Source: Paenalicyclobacillus macrosporangiidus
GTDB lineage: Bacteria > Bacillota > Bacilli > Alicyclobacillales > Alicyclobacillaceae
Assembly: GCF_900116805.1 (NCBI RefSeq)
Contig: NZ_FPBV01000014.1
Span: 1 to 64,000 of the forward strand
Length of the DNA: 64,000 bases
Direction of reading: 5' to 3'
Notes under the pieces: generated by a model
What the model was told of the DNA's origin: nothing
What the model saw: the letters and a program-made list of their open reading frames with translations, nothing else
Databases searched by the model: none
Program-made: the position numbers and the translations under genes
In this document: in pieces, positions 8,370 through 19,202 of the stretch
How positions within the stretch are numbered: the first letter of the stretch is position 1
How the letters are laid out: each line of letters begins with the position of its first letter

Positions 8370-8789
8370 CTATCGGTTGATCTGAACGGACTGCGGGGCG
8401 GTCATGACCATGTTTCCGTGATCGATCACGTGGTACATCACCCAGTACTTTCCGGGCGCCGGAAACGTGTACGAAGCGGAATACACCCCGTCGCCGGTGC
8501 GCTTGGCATGCATCAGGTCGTGCTGTGCATCCGGCTTGTCCGGCCAAACCTCGAACATCACGTCGTCCAGTTGGTTGACGGGAGATCCATTCCGGGTCAC
8601 GCGCACCTGCAAGAGCAGGGGGGTCCCCGCCTTCGCCTGCGCGGGGACGGTCATCTGCACCGTGGGCAGCGGTGTCTGCGCCGCCGGCTGAGGCGGGGAC
8701 GGTTGGGTGGCCTGTCCGCAACCGCACACCAAGCCGCCACCGCCCAACAAGGCCAGTCCCATCAACAGGGCGGCACCTTTTCGAACCAT
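8370..8789 (-). CDS. YtkA/FixH-like lipoprotein
   Basis: A 139-residue exported protein. The N-terminus has a signal with a lipobox-like end (GLVCGC), a Pro/Gln-rich linker and a YtkA-like Ig-type domain (about 50-139) with HDLMHAKRTGDGVYSASYTF and YWVMYHVIDHGNMV. YtkA/FixH-like domains occur in periplasmic or surface copper-handling proteins and next to Sco1. GAGGAGG six bases before the ATG at 8789 fixes the start; a longer frame upstream is not genuine. It is the last gene of the ycnJ-ycnI-sco1-ytkA operon, 11 bases after sco1. It probably assists copper delivery outside the membrane. His/Met residues in the C-terminal part could bind copper. Confidence 0.82.
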   Translation of the reverse strand: MVRKGAALLMGLALLGGGGLVCGCGQATQPSPPQPAAQTPLPTVQMTVPAQAKAGTPLLLQVRVTRNGSPVNQLDDVMFEVWPDKPDAQHDLMHAKRTGDGVYSASYTFPAPGKYWVMYHVIDHGNMVMTAPQSVQINR

Positions 8790-8800
8790 GCCAAACCTCC

Positions 8801-9436
8801 TCACAGCCAATGCCAACGCGCGATGAGGCTGTGGATGTCCTGCTCCATCTTCTTCGGGTCCGGATTGTCCCCGAGGTAGGTGGCGCGGATGTTCCCGTTC
8901 TGGTCGATGAGCTCTGTGACCAGCGTGTGGGAAATGTATACGGAATTGGGCACCTGCTGCTTGTAGATCCCCCAGGCTTTCAGAATGGCGGGCAATTGCT
9001 GGGGATCCGGACGCAGGAAATACCACCCGCCGTAGTCCGGCTGATAGTGGGACGACCAGTCCTTGATGACCTGCAGGGTGTCGTGTTCCGGGTCCAGGGT
9101 CACCGAGACGATGGCGACCTGGGTCCCGAACAGCCCCTGTTGCTTGAGGTCATTCTGGACCTGCTCCAACCGGTACGCCGTCAGCGGGCAGGGCCCCGGG
9201 CAGTGCGTGTAGAAAAACGTCACCAGCCGGATCTTGCCGTCCAGGCTGCTGAACCGGACCGGTTTTCCATCCAGATTGGTCGCCGTGAAATCGGACGCCT
9301 GTCCCGTCACCGGCAGAGCGCCGCCCCCCGCCCGGACCATGTAGCCGATGGCCCCCGCGATGGCAAACACCAGAACGGCGACGAACGCGTAGAACACCAT
9401 CCTGCCCGCCCGAGTCCGCACACCATCACCCCGCAT
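8801..9436 (-). CDS. Sco1/SenC family copper chaperone for cytochrome oxidase
   Basis: A 211-residue membrane-anchored thioredoxin-fold protein. One N-terminal helix (about 14-34) is followed by the Sco domain. The copper ligands are present: C79-P-G-P-C83-P in THCPGPCP and His170 in ISHT. Sco proteins load the CuA centre of cytochrome c oxidase at the outer face of the membrane. The start is uncertain: ATG at 9436 lacks a clear ribosome site, and GTG at 9421 follows GGGGTGATG. It lies between ycnI and ytkA in a compact minus-strand operon, which supports a role in supplying extracytoplasmic copper. The family assignment is certain. Confidence 0.93.
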   Translation of the reverse strand: MRGDGVRTRAGRMVFYAFVAVLVFAIAGAIGYMVRAGGGALPVTGQASDFTATNLDGKPVRFSSLDGKIRLVTFFYTHCPGPCPLTAYRLEQVQNDLKQQGLFGTQVAIVSVTLDPEHDTLQVIKDWSSHYQPDYGGWYFLRPDPQQLPAILKAWGIYKQQVPNSVYISHTLVTELIDQNGNIRATYLGDNPDPKKMEQDIHSLIARWHWL

Positions 9437-9478
9437 TCACCAGGTTGGCCGGCCGCGCGCCGCCGTCCCGCCCGAGCT

Positions 9479-10162
9479 TCACCGATTCGTCCGGCGGCTG
9501 AGCCACGCGGTGCCCAAGGAGATGACCGAAAGCACCAGGGCGATGACGGAGACGATCCCGGGCCATCCCGGCGCGCGCGACTCCGCCGTACCGGAGGCCG
9601 GCGCGGCCGGTGCCGCCGTGTTCGTGCCCGCCGCCGGAGCCCCCGTCGTATTCGCCGTCCCAGCCGGTTGTGTGCCAGCAGGCGCCGCCGCGAGGATGTC
9701 CGTCACGGAGTGCGGCGTATCGGCCCCCGGTTGTCCCGTCCATTCCACGATGCTGCCGTCCTTGTAATACTGGTAGGCGTCCCAGGCGACGCTGCCCGCC
9801 TGCTTCGGGTTCTGGCCGACGAACGAAAACTCCTGGAACTGCCCTGGCGCGATGCCGGCCCCCGTCGCGGTCCACGTCACACGGGTCACGCGGCCGGAGG
9901 CGTCCTTGTCCTCGCTGACCGTCCATCCGGGGACCGGTTCGTACTGCTCGAAGGTGACGCCGTCCGGCACCTTCAGGACCACCTTCACCGTCGGGACATC
10001 CTTCTCCGTCGGCACCCGCATGGTGTACTTCTCCCAAGCCCCCGTGGTGGATGTCTTCGGAGACACCGTGACATGCGCCCATACGGCCGGCGCGCCCAGC
10101 ACCAGGGTGGCCGCCAACGCGCCCGCGGCCGACCAAACTGTCATTCTCTTTGTAAACATCAT
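9479..10162 (-). CDS. YcnI-like copper-binding protein (DUF1775)
   Basis: A 227-residue exported protein with a signal peptide ending at about residue 29 (VWA), so mature His30 becomes the N-terminal residue, as in YcnI-type copper proteins that use an N-terminal histidine brace. The DUF1775 domain covers about 30-150 (HVTVSPKTST, then VPDGVTFEQYEPVPGW). A low-complexity Ala/Thr/Gly/Pro linker and one C-terminal membrane helix (about 203-220) with an Arg-rich end anchor it outside the cell. GAGGAGG is upstream of the ATG. It follows ycnJ by 18 bases. The family is proposed to hand copper to or from YcnJ. Confidence 0.92.
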   Translation of the reverse strand: MMFTKRMTVWSAAGALAATLVLGAPAVWAHVTVSPKTSTTGAWEKYTMRVPTEKDVPTVKVVLKVPDGVTFEQYEPVPGWTVSEDKDASGRVTRVTWTATGAGIAPGQFQEFSFVGQNPKQAGSVAWDAYQYYKDGSIVEWTGQPGADTPHSVTDILAAAPAGTQPAGTANTTGAPAAGTNTAAPAAPASGTAESRAPGWPGIVSVIALVLSVISLGTAWLSRRTNR

Positions 10163-10180
10163 ACCATCCTCCTCGCCTTC

Positions 10181-11842
10181 TCAAAATGCAGACGGATTGC
10201 CGGTGACGAACTCGTAATCCGCATCCCAGTTCGTCAAGTCCGCCGTCAACACGTGCAGATGCGCCCGCCACCTGCCGGCCATCGTCAGATACAACCCGTG
10301 TGCCCTGTACACGCCCCGGCCAGCGGGTTCCAGCCGGATGGTGTCGGTCCCCATATTCATCTCGAGGCTCGAGAGCGCGAGCGTGACCTGTTGCACGCCG
10401 GTCACCGGCTGGCCCGCCCCGTTCCGCAGCTCCACCTCAAACACATTGTCCCCGACCTCGTTCGGTTCGATCCGCAGCGTCGCCCGGACATCGTTGGAGA
10501 TGGTCTGGGTCTGCACCACCGGCCCGGGCGCCGCGGCGGCCGGCGGCAGATTGGTCAACACCGAGGTGATGACCAACACCACCGCGCCCAATGCCAGCTC
10601 GGCCGCCAGCGTGCGTTGGATGCTCCGCCGCCGTCCCGCCGGTGCGCCGTGCGCGCGCACCCAATGGAAAGCGGCCAGGCCGAACATCAACAAGAACACG
10701 CCGAGTTTCACGAGCAACGTCTGACCGTAGCGGGTGTGGATCCAGGCGTATCCCGTCGGGATGTTGTCCAGAGCGGCGTACAGGCCGGTTGCGGCGAGCA
10801 CGCAAACACTGGTGATGCCCCACGGCGCGAAGCGGCGCATCGTCTCCCAGTACAGTGCCATGCGCTCGTCCCGATCCGCGACGACCGGTTCCACCCGGGA
10901 CAGCAACACGACCATGCCGAGCAGACTACCGATCCACAGTGTCGCGGCGGCAAGGTGAAAGGCATCCAGCGGGATCGACACCGCCGGAACGGTCGCGCCT
11001 GCGGCGTGTCCGCTGGCGCTCTTTGCCGCTATGCAGACGGCCGTGGCCAAGAGGGTGACCCACATCGCTCCACGGCGCCGTCCCGCCGCCCAGGCGGCCC
11101 ACAGCACCGCCACCATCGCGGCGGCCCATCCCCACAGGGGACCAAACCGGGTCGCCGTCAACACCGGCCACCACACGCCGGGGGCGAGCGCCTGTCCCCA
11201 CCCGACGCCGGCGTCCAGCCGGGCCTGCAAGGGCAGGTTGGCCAGCACCGCCACCGTCAACACGGCCAACCCGGCCAGACGAGCCCGTTGCACACGGGGC
11301 CACAGGGCATCCCGCAACCGGGCGGGCACGACCCGCCACCAGAACAGCAGCAGCCCCCCGGCGCCGGCCAGGCCCAGGTATTCTCCCCAGCGCACGGCCA
11401 CCATGTCCGCCCCGGGCAAGTACGCCTGCCCCGTCACGGAGGCGTTCGACGCGGCCTGTCCCACGGAAAACGGCAGGGTGCCCGAGACCGGGTGGCCGTC
11501 TGCGGAGACCACCCGCCACCGCGCAGTGTACAGGCCCTGCCCCAATCCCGGGCGAAGGGAGACCAAGAGATGCTTCGGATCGTTGGCATCCACATGCGCG
11601 TCACCGCGGTCCACGCGCTGCCCCTGCTCGCCGGTCACCTGGAGGGCGTCGAACACCGCCTGAACCGGTTCATCGAACCAGATCTGCACGGTGGCCGGGG
11701 CGCTCGCCAACGCCGCATTCGGGGGCGGGTCGGCGTGAACGACGTAGGCGTGCGCGGACACGGTCGTCGGCCACGCGCACACCCACAGGATCGCCGCGAG
11801 GATCCGGATCCACCCGGCGATCCTGCCGCCCAACCTTCGCAT
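10181..11842 (-). CDS. YcnJ-like copper import protein (CopC-CopD fusion)
   Basis: A 553-residue protein. The signal peptide ends with SA at about 30, placing His31 first in the mature CopC domain (HAYVVHADPPPNA, then VQIWFDEPV; about 31-130). A CopD-like block of about eight membrane helices follows (about 150-440). The C-terminal extracytoplasmic Ig/FixH-like domain (about 440-553) contains SSLEMNMGTDTIRLEP. This is the YcnJ architecture, a copper importer induced when copper is scarce in Bacillus. I chose ATG 11842, which has GAGGGGA upstream. It is the first gene of the operon with ycnI, sco1 and ytkA. No clear regulator site was found in its upstream region. Confidence 0.92.
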   Translation of the reverse strand: MRRLGGRIAGWIRILAAILWVCAWPTTVSAHAYVVHADPPPNAALASAPATVQIWFDEPVQAVFDALQVTGEQGQRVDRGDAHVDANDPKHLLVSLRPGLGQGLYTARWRVVSADGHPVSGTLPFSVGQAASNASVTGQAYLPGADMVAVRWGEYLGLAGAGGLLLFWWRVVPARLRDALWPRVQRARLAGLAVLTVAVLANLPLQARLDAGVGWGQALAPGVWWPVLTATRFGPLWGWAAAMVAVLWAAWAAGRRRGAMWVTLLATAVCIAAKSASGHAAGATVPAVSIPLDAFHLAAATLWIGSLLGMVVLLSRVEPVVADRDERMALYWETMRRFAPWGITSVCVLAATGLYAALDNIPTGYAWIHTRYGQTLLVKLGVFLLMFGLAAFHWVRAHGAPAGRRRSIQRTLAAELALGAVVLVITSVLTNLPPAAAAPGPVVQTQTISNDVRATLRIEPNEVGDNVFEVELRNGAGQPVTGVQQVTLALSSLEMNMGTDTIRLEPAGRGVYRAHGLYLTMAGRWRAHLHVLTADLTNWDADYEFVTGNPSAF

Positions 11843-12006
11843 GGCGTCCCCTCCCCTCACGCAATCCGAACGATTCCAGCTTACCCAATCTTGCATTGCG
11901 GAAATCTAGCTCACCCGGGCTATTTCTGTGGCAGGATTGCGTCCGGTCCCGGCGCCGCCCAGTACCGGTTTCCGTCCCGCGTGTCCAACGGACGCGACGG
12001 GGTGAT

Positions 12007-12035
12007 TTGCATGACGATGCGCCGTGCGGGATAGT
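12007..12035 (+). promoter_or_regulatory. Candidate sigma-A promoter of the histidine kinase gene
   Basis: TTGCAT (12007-12012), a 17-base spacer and GATAGT (12030-12035) would start transcription about 30 bases before the kinase ATG. The rest of the divergent 11843-12074 interval shows no convincing promoter towards ycnJ. Confidence 0.4.
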
Positions 12036-12074
12036 AGAGGAGGTAAAGTCGTTTGGGCGAAGGATGGGAGTTGT

Positions 12075-12908
12075 ATGCCACTTCGGTATTACCGGGTCAC
12101 CCTGGTCCTGGGCCCCGCCGGGATCGTCCTCGCCGCCGAGCTGGTCCGTCACCAGTTCGGCCTCCCGTACGTCTCCATGTCGAAAGGCAATTGGCTGATG
12201 GCGCTGCTCACCGCCGTCGTCATCGCCCTGTTCTCGCAGGGATTGTTCCGGCGTTTCGAAGCGGCCACCCAGTCGCTCGCCCGCGAGCGCGCAGCCCGGG
12301 CGGTGATGGAGGAACGGGAGCGGTTGGCGCGCGAGCTGCACGACCAGATTGCCCAGACGTTGTTCTCCATCGGGATCCAACTGGAAGCGCTGCGGCAAGC
12401 TTCTGCGGGTACGGACGCAGACAGGCCTGAGATCGAGGAGGCATGGCGCGAGATCCGGGTCGCGCTGCGGGAGGTGGATGACAACGTCCGCCAGGTGATC
12501 TTTCATCTGCGGCGGCCCTTGGACGACGGCCCGGACCTGCACAGCCGCCTGCGGGCCCTGCTCACCCAGGCGTTCTGGTCCCAAGACATCCGTTGGGAGG
12601 TCCGGATGGACCCTTCTGTTCGTCTGACGCCCGCCGAAGAGGTGCAGTTGTTCGGCATTGCCCAAGAGGCGATTGCCAATGTGAAGAAACACGCCGGGGC
12701 CACACGCGTGCGGGTCGCCCTGGAATCCAATCCGGCCGGTGGTTGGGCGTTCCGCGTGGAAGATGATGGACGAGGCTTTCAGCCCGGTGCCGGCGTCGGC
12801 CACTACGGCATTCAGATCATGGCCAGCCGGGCGAACGAGATCGGCGCGTGCCTGGAGATGGAACCCGCCGCGCCGGGAACCACCGTCCGCGTCGTCAAAC
12901 CGGGGTGA
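12075..12908 (+). CDS. LiaS/NarX-type sensor histidine kinase (HisKA_3)
   Basis: A 277-residue kinase with two N-terminal membrane helices (about 6-22 and 38-57) joined by a very short outer loop. The dimerisation/phosphoacceptor helix follows with H89 in LARELHDQIAQTLFS. The ATPase domain shows the N-box EAIANVKKHAG and the G1 box DDGRGF. So little sensory domain suggests intramembrane sensing. The ATG at 12075 has GGGAG close upstream; an open frame extends to 12024 without a good site. Its likely partner is the NarL-family regulator transcribed towards it. The signal is unknown, though copper or envelope stress is plausible from the neighbours. Confidence 0.88.
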   Translation: MPLRYYRVTLVLGPAGIVLAAELVRHQFGLPYVSMSKGNWLMALLTAVVIALFSQGLFRRFEAATQSLARERAARAVMEERERLARELHDQIAQTLFSIGIQLEALRQASAGTDADRPEIEEAWREIRVALREVDDNVRQVIFHLRRPLDDGPDLHSRLRALLTQAFWSQDIRWEVRMDPSVRLTPAEEVQLFGIAQEAIANVKKHAGATRVRVALESNPAGGWAFRVEDDGRGFQPGAGVGHYGIQIMASRANEIGACLEMEPAAPGTTVRVVKPG

Positions 12909-12990
12909 CGCGGCGGTGAGCCTGGTGGGCCGTCCCGTGGCCCGGGGCCGCCCTCACGACGACCGGCTATCGTTTCGGACGTGTGTCCGC

Positions 12991-13707
12991 CTATTCCCCC
13001 GAAGGCACCCGGTACGCCGCCAACTGCACGCGGTTGTGCAGGTGCAGCTTCGCAAGGATGTTCTTGATGTGGTTCTTGACGGTGTTCTCGGAGATGAAGA
13101 GGGCGTCAGCAATCTCCCGGTTGGTGGCGCCCGTACGCACCAGCCGGAGGACTTCCTGTTCCCGGGCCGTCAGCTTGTCCGCGCGGGCCGAATCCAGACG
13201 GCCGCCGAAGGGGCCCGTGCGCCCCGGGGTCCTTTCCTCTCCCCCTCCGGCGGCCCCATGGCCGTCCGAAGCCGCGGGCCGAAAGGAGGACCAAAGGCGC
13301 AGCGCCATCTCCCGCGGAAGCGGACCGTCCCCATCCATGACGCGCAACAGGTAGGCAATCCAGTCCTCCGGATGCATCCGTTTCACCAGGTACCCCTGCG
13401 CGCCGGCGCGAACCGCCTCGAACAGATCCGCCGGATCGTCGGATACGCTCAACACCACCACTGTGATGTCGGGCAGATCCCGTTTGATGCAGCGGGTCGC
13501 CTCCCATCCGTCCATGCCGGGCATGCGCAGGTCCATCAGCACCAAGTCGGGATGATGCAGCCGGGTCAGGCGGACGGCATCCATTCCGTTCGCCGCCTCC
13601 GCAACGACATGAAACCGGTCCTCCCGGGCCAACCAGGTGCACACGGCACGGCGCGCGCGATCATTGTCGTCTGCCACCAGGACTTTGTACCTGTCCATCG
13701 TACTCAC
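12991..13707 (-). CDS. NarL/LuxR-family response regulator
   Basis: The 238-residue protein has a receiver domain (about 7-120) with acidic pocket D13/D14, phosphoacceptor D59 in LVLMDLRMPG, Ser87 and Lys109. A linker rich in Gly, Ala and Arg precedes a LuxR-type helix-turn-helix at about 175-238 (TAREQEVLRLVRTG, NTVKNHIKNILAKL). The start could be GTG 13707, with GGAGG only three bases away, or ATG 13698. It converges with the histidine kinase gene, with 82 bases between their 3' ends, which is unusual because such pairs normally share an operon. Pairing is inferred from adjacency and matching subfamilies. Confidence 0.9.
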   Translation of the reverse strand: MSTMDRYKVLVADDNDRARRAVCTWLAREDRFHVVAEAANGMDAVRLTRLHHPDLVLMDLRMPGMDGWEATRCIKRDLPDITVVVLSVSDDPADLFEAVRAGAQGYLVKRMHPEDWIAYLLRVMDGDGPLPREMALRLWSSFRPAASDGHGAAGGGEERTPGRTGPFGGRLDSARADKLTAREQEVLRLVRTGATNREIADALFISENTVKNHIKNILAKLHLHNRVQLAAYRVPSGE

Positions 13708-13897
13708 CGCCCTCCAGCCGGACGTTCTCCTGCTATCTTAACGCAGCGCACCGGCAGGGTTCATCCTCCGCCAGGCCGGGTGAGAGGATGCGGGCTCTTT
13801 CTGCGGCGCGGTTCGCCGGTGGGGCCCGCGCTTGCAGCTCCCGCTTGTCTCTCCACTTTGGTATGATAGTGCCGGAAAGCGAATGAGGAGGATGACC

Positions 13898-14836
13898 GTG
13901 GACAAGGTACTGATCTTCGGACATCGGAACCCGGATACGGATTCCATCTGCTCCGCATTGGTCTATGCCGATCTGAAGACGAAACTCGGCGCCTCGGTGG
14001 AGCCCGTGCGCCTCGGCGAGCTGAACGCAGAGACCCGCTTTGTGCTGGATCACTTCGGGGTGCAACCGCCGCGGCTGGTGGACGGGGTCTCCGCAGAGGC
14101 CAAACAGGTGATCCTGGTGGATCACAACGAGCGCCAACAGAGCGCCCCCGACATCGAGCAGGTCCAGGTGGCCGAGGTGATTGACCACCACCGCATCGCC
14201 AACTTCGAGACCAGCCAACCGCTGTATTACCGGGCCGAGCCCGTCGGCTGCACCGCGACCATCCTGAACAAGCTGTACAAGGAGCACGGCGTCTCGGTCA
14301 GCAAGGAGATGGCGGGCCTGATGGTGTCGTCCATCATCTCCGACACCCTCTTGCTCAAGTCGCCCACCTGCACGGAGCAGGACGTCGCGGCCGCCCGCGA
14401 GTTGGCCGCCATCGCCGGGATCGATCTCGATTCGTACGGCTTGGCCATGCTCAAAGCGGGCGCGAACGTGCGCGACAAGTCCGTCGAGGAGCTGTTGACC
14501 CTCGATGCCAAGGAATTTCAGATGGGCGCCTACAAGGTCGAGATCGCACAGGTCAACACCGTCGATCCGAACGATGTCCTCGAGCGGCAGGCGGACGTGG
14601 AGGCGGCCATCCAACGCACCATCGACGCCAAGGGGCTGGATCTCTTCGTGTTCGTCATCACGGACATCCTGAACAACGACTCCGTGGCCATCGCGCTCGG
14701 CCGTGCAGCCAAGGCCGTCGAGATCGCCTACGGCGTCACCCTCGACCGCAACCGGGCCGTCCTGAAGGGCGTGGTCTCGCGCAAGAAGCAGGTCGTTCCG
14801 GTGCTGACGGACACGCTGGCCAACTACACGGCGTGA
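13898..14836 (+). CDS. ppaC: Manganese-dependent inorganic pyrophosphatase
   Basis: A 312-residue family II pyrophosphatase (DHH fold) that hydrolyses diphosphate to phosphate in the cytosol. The N-terminal metal-binding motif GHRNPDTDS carries H9, D13 and D15. The DHH block [19 protein letters not shown] and the C-terminal substrate motif [10 protein letters not shown] are intact. The start is GTG 13898, which follows GAGGAGG by six bases and aligns with the Bacillus protein start. The ATG at 13892 touches the ribosome site. An extended -10-like TGGTATGAT lies about 30 bases upstream. A terminator follows, so the gene is monocistronic. Confidence 0.96.
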   Translation: MDKVLIFGHRNPDTDSICSALVYADLKTKLGASVEPVRLGELNAETRFVLDHFGVQPPRLVDGVSAEAKQVILVDHNERQQSAPDIEQVQVAEVIDHHRIANFETSQPLYYRAEPVGCTATILNKLYKEHGVSVSKEMAGLMVSSIISDTLLLKSPTCTEQDVAAARELAAIAGIDLDSYGLAMLKAGANVRDKSVEELLTLDAKEFQMGAYKVEIAQVNTVDPNDVLERQADVEAAIQRTIDAKGLDLFVFVITDILNNDSVAIALGRAAKAVEIAYGVTLDRNRAVLKGVVSRKKQVVPVLTDTLANYTA

Positions 14837-14871
14837 TTCCCATTCCGCGGAAACCCGCAGAGATGTTCATC

Positions 14872-14910
14872 AAGAAACCCCGCAGCCCCGTACCCGCTGC
14901 GGGGTTTCTT
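14872..14910 (+). terminator. Terminator after ppaC
   Basis: A 15-bp perfect stem (AAGAAACCCCGCAGC at 14872-14886, partner at 14896-14910) has a nine-base loop, and its 3' arm ends in TTTCTTG. Its A-rich 5' arm could make it work in both directions. Confidence 0.85.
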
Positions 14911-14941
14911 GTCTGGTCCACGCGCATCGCAGCTTCGTCTG

Positions 14942-14970
14942 TTGACAAGGATACGGTACAGGGGTATGGT
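14942..14970 (+). promoter_or_regulatory. csoR-copA promoter with CsoR-type operator
   Basis: TTGACA (14942-14947), a 17-base spacer and TATGGT (14965-14970) form a strong sigma-A promoter. The spacer holds ATACGGTACAGGGGTAT, an imperfect palindrome ending in the GGGGTAT half typical of CsoR operators. Repressor binding here would block RNA polymerase until Cu(I) releases it. The predicted start of transcription at about 14977 leaves too little leader for an ATG at 14982, supporting the csoR start at 15003. Confidence 0.82.
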
Positions 14971-15002
14971 GTTTTCGAGCGATGAAAAAGGTGGGGATGG
15001 CG

Positions 15003-15299
15003 ATGTGCGCCGATCACAAGGGGCATCCTTATACCGCGCACAAGGACGACCTGCTGCGCCGGCTGCGGCGCATTGAAGGGCAAGTGCGCGGCGTCCAGCG
15101 GATGATCGAGGACGACCGCTACTGTGTCGACATCTTGGTGCAGATTTCGGCCATCAAGAGCGCCCTGCACCAGGTGGGCCTGTCTGTGCTCGATGCCCAC
15201 ACCCGTGGTTGCGTGGCCGACGCGTTGGCGAACCGGCAGCAGGGCGAGGAGAAGATCGACGAATTGATGGATGTCATCCGCCAATTCACCCGGTCCTGA
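15003..15299 (+). CDS. csoR: Copper-sensing repressor CsoR
   Basis: A 98-residue all-helical repressor of the CsoR/RcnR family. The Cu(I) triad is intact: C41, H66 and C70 (YCVDILVQISAI, then DAHTRGCV). Apo-CsoR binds the promoter; Cu(I) binding causes release. The start at 15003 has AAGGTGGGG upstream, and the promoter position rules out the earlier ATG at 14982 as too close. It is first in the csoR-copA-copZ operon, 21 bases before copA, and probably controls its own operon through the palindrome in the promoter spacer. It may also act on the ycnJ operon, but no matching site was seen there. Confidence 0.95.
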   Translation: MCADHKGHPYTAHKDDLLRRLRRIEGQVRGVQRMIEDDRYCVDILVQISAIKSALHQVGLSVLDAHTRGCVADALANRQQGEEKIDELMDVIRQFTRS

Positions 15300-15320
15300 A
15301 CGGCTGCGGGAGGTGAACCC

Positions 15321-17504
<2,184 letters not shown>

Positions 17505-17565
17505 CAGGGAGCAAATCTTCGCCACCGACGGTGCCTGACTTCAACCGAGAAGGAGGATGACTTTC

Positions 17566-17772
17566 ATGGCGACCGAAACCATCATCGTCAAAGGCATGAC
17601 CTGCAGCGGATGCGTGAACGCGGTCACAAGGGCCCTGAAGTCGGTGGACGGCGTTCAGGATGCCCATGTGGACCTCGAGGGTCAACAGGCGACCGTCACC
17701 TTCGACGAGTCAAAGACCAGCGTGGCCAAACTGAAAGCGGCCATTGAAGACGCCGGATACGACACCGAGTGA
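17566..17772 (+). CDS. copZ: Copper chaperone CopZ
   Basis: A 68-residue ferredoxin-like heavy-metal domain that carries Cu(I) in the cytosol to CopA. The metal motif GMTCSGC places Cys at 13 and 16, and the sequence ends with the usual IEDAGYDTE. The ATG at 17566 is nine bases after GGAGG; an in-frame ATG at 17557 abuts that site and is unlikely. It lies 61 bases after copA and is followed by a terminator, so it closes the csoR operon. Its length equals the normal family size. Confidence 0.97.
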   Translation: MATETIIVKGMTCSGCVNAVTRALKSVDGVQDAHVDLEGQQATVTFDESKTSVAKLKAAIEDAGYDTE

Positions 17773-17788
17773 GCGGCAGGAGAAACCG

Positions 17789-17819
17789 GAACCCGCAAGG
17801 CCTCAGGCCTTGCGGGTTC
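17789..17819 (+). terminator. Terminator hairpin after copZ
   Basis: A 14-bp perfect stem (GAACCCGCAAGGCC at 17789-17802 with its partner at 17806-17819) has a three-base loop. It is followed by TCTGTTT rather than a full T-run. Its core is nearly identical to the hairpin at 21923-21951. Confidence 0.8.
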
Positions 17820-17927
17820 TCTGTTTGCGGACAAACACACATTTCCCTGTCCATGGAACACTTGACCAAACCGCTGGATGAACCTGGTCATATGCTGGAC
17901 GGGACTCAACCGAAAGGGGGACACTTC

Positions 17928-19187
17928 ATGGCCGGCCATGTGTTCCAGCGCGTAGGTGTGGTTGGACAGGGATTTGTTGGACTTCCGTTGGCAGTGGCGT
18001 TTGCGAGCAGCGGGGTTCAGGTGGTGGGTATCGATATCGATGCGCGCAAGATTCAGGCGCTCAATGCCGGCAGAAGCCCCATTGCCGATGTGCCGGACCC
18101 ATCCCTGCAGACCCTTCTCCAGGCCGGTCAGATCCGCTTCACGACGGACATCGGCGAGATCGCGGGAACCGACGCGGTGCTCATCTGTGTGCCGACCCCG
18201 CTCAATGAGCGCGATGCGCCGGATTTGACCGCCATCCTGGAGGCCGCCAAGTCGATCTCCAGACACCTGGCGAAAGGCCAGTTGATTGTCCTGGAGAGTT
18301 CCACATTTCCCGGCACCACCGAAGAAGTCTTGATCCCGATTCTCGAGACGTACGGCATGCGGGCCGGTGAAGACTTCTATGTCGCCTATTCCCCGGAACG
18401 CATCAATCCCGGTGAGAAGTTCAATCTCAAGCGCATTCCCAAGGTGGTCGGCGGCGTGACGCCGGCGTCGCTCGAACGGGCGCTGGACCTCTACCGCCTC
18501 GTCTTCGACCAGGTGGTTCCGACGTCGTCCGCGCGGGTGGCGGAGTTCACCAAACTGCTGGAGAACACGCAGCGCTTCATCAACATCTCGATGATGAACC
18601 AACTCGCGGTGCTGTGCCATCAAACCGGCCTCGACCTGTGGGAGGCCATTGCCGCAGCCGCGACGAAGCCGTACGGGTTTGTCCCCTACTATCCGGGGCC
18701 GGGTGTCGGCGGGCACTGCATTCCCGTGGACCCGATGTACCTGAAGTGGTATGCGGACCGGGCCCGGTGCACGCTCGACCTCGTCGATGCGGCAAACCAC
18801 ATCAACCACTTCATGCCCACGTTTGTGGCGGAGCGGATTGTGAGCCTGAGCGGCGTCGAGCAACCGCGGGTGTTGATTGTGGGGGTCACATACAAGCGCG
18901 ACGTGAATGACACCCGCGAATCGGCTTCGCTGCGGGTGTTGGAAGCGCTCGCCCAGCGATCGGCGGTGACCGCCTACCACGACCCGCTCGTGCCCGAGAT
19001 TCGCATCGGCGGCCAGCAACAACAGTCCACGCCCCTCACCGAGCGGACGGTTTCCAGCTTCGACGTGGTGGCGATTCTCACCGACCACTCTCAGGTCGAT
19101 TACGAACTCATCCAAAGGCATGCCCGGAACGTGTTGGACTGCCGGGGGATTTACAAAGCCAAGCACCCGAACGTTCACACCCTGTGA
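17928..19187 (+). CDS. UDP-glucose/UDP-HexNAc 6-dehydrogenase family
   Basis: A 419-residue NAD-dependent nucleotide-sugar dehydrogenase that oxidises the C6 hydroxyl of a UDP-sugar to the carboxylate in two steps. The NAD motif GQGFVG (13-18) opens the Rossmann domain. The catalytic Cys264 is in GPGVGGHCIPVDP, a form typical of the WbpA/WecC/TviB group that uses UDP-N-acetylhexosamines, though glucose cannot be excluded. The C-terminal domain contains VGVTYKRDVNDTRES. The start at 17928 has AAAGGGGG upstream; the frame runs further 5' through the copZ terminator and is not coding there. It is first in a three-gene sugar cassette. Confidence 0.92.
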   Translation: MAGHVFQRVGVVGQGFVGLPLAVAFASSGVQVVGIDIDARKIQALNAGRSPIADVPDPSLQTLLQAGQIRFTTDIGEIAGTDAVLICVPTPLNERDAPDLTAILEAAKSISRHLAKGQLIVLESSTFPGTTEEVLIPILETYGMRAGEDFYVAYSPERINPGEKFNLKRIPKVVGGVTPASLERALDLYRLVFDQVVPTSSARVAEFTKLLENTQRFINISMMNQLAVLCHQTGLDLWEAIAAAATKPYGFVPYYPGPGVGGHCIPVDPMYLKWYADRARCTLDLVDAANHINHFMPTFVAERIVSLSGVEQPRVLIVGVTYKRDVNDTRESASLRVLEALAQRSAVTAYHDPLVPEIRIGGQQQQSTPLTERTVSSFDVVAILTDHSQVDYELIQRHARNVLDCRGIYKAKHPNVHTL

Positions 19188-19202
19188 GAGGAGCTGCGCA
19201 AG

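Noticed and set aside
8672-12034. Open frame of 1120 codons on the plus strand
   Set aside because: It lies antisense to the well-supported copper operon and its product is Arg/His/Gln/Pro-rich with no domain. It is a GC-driven shadow.
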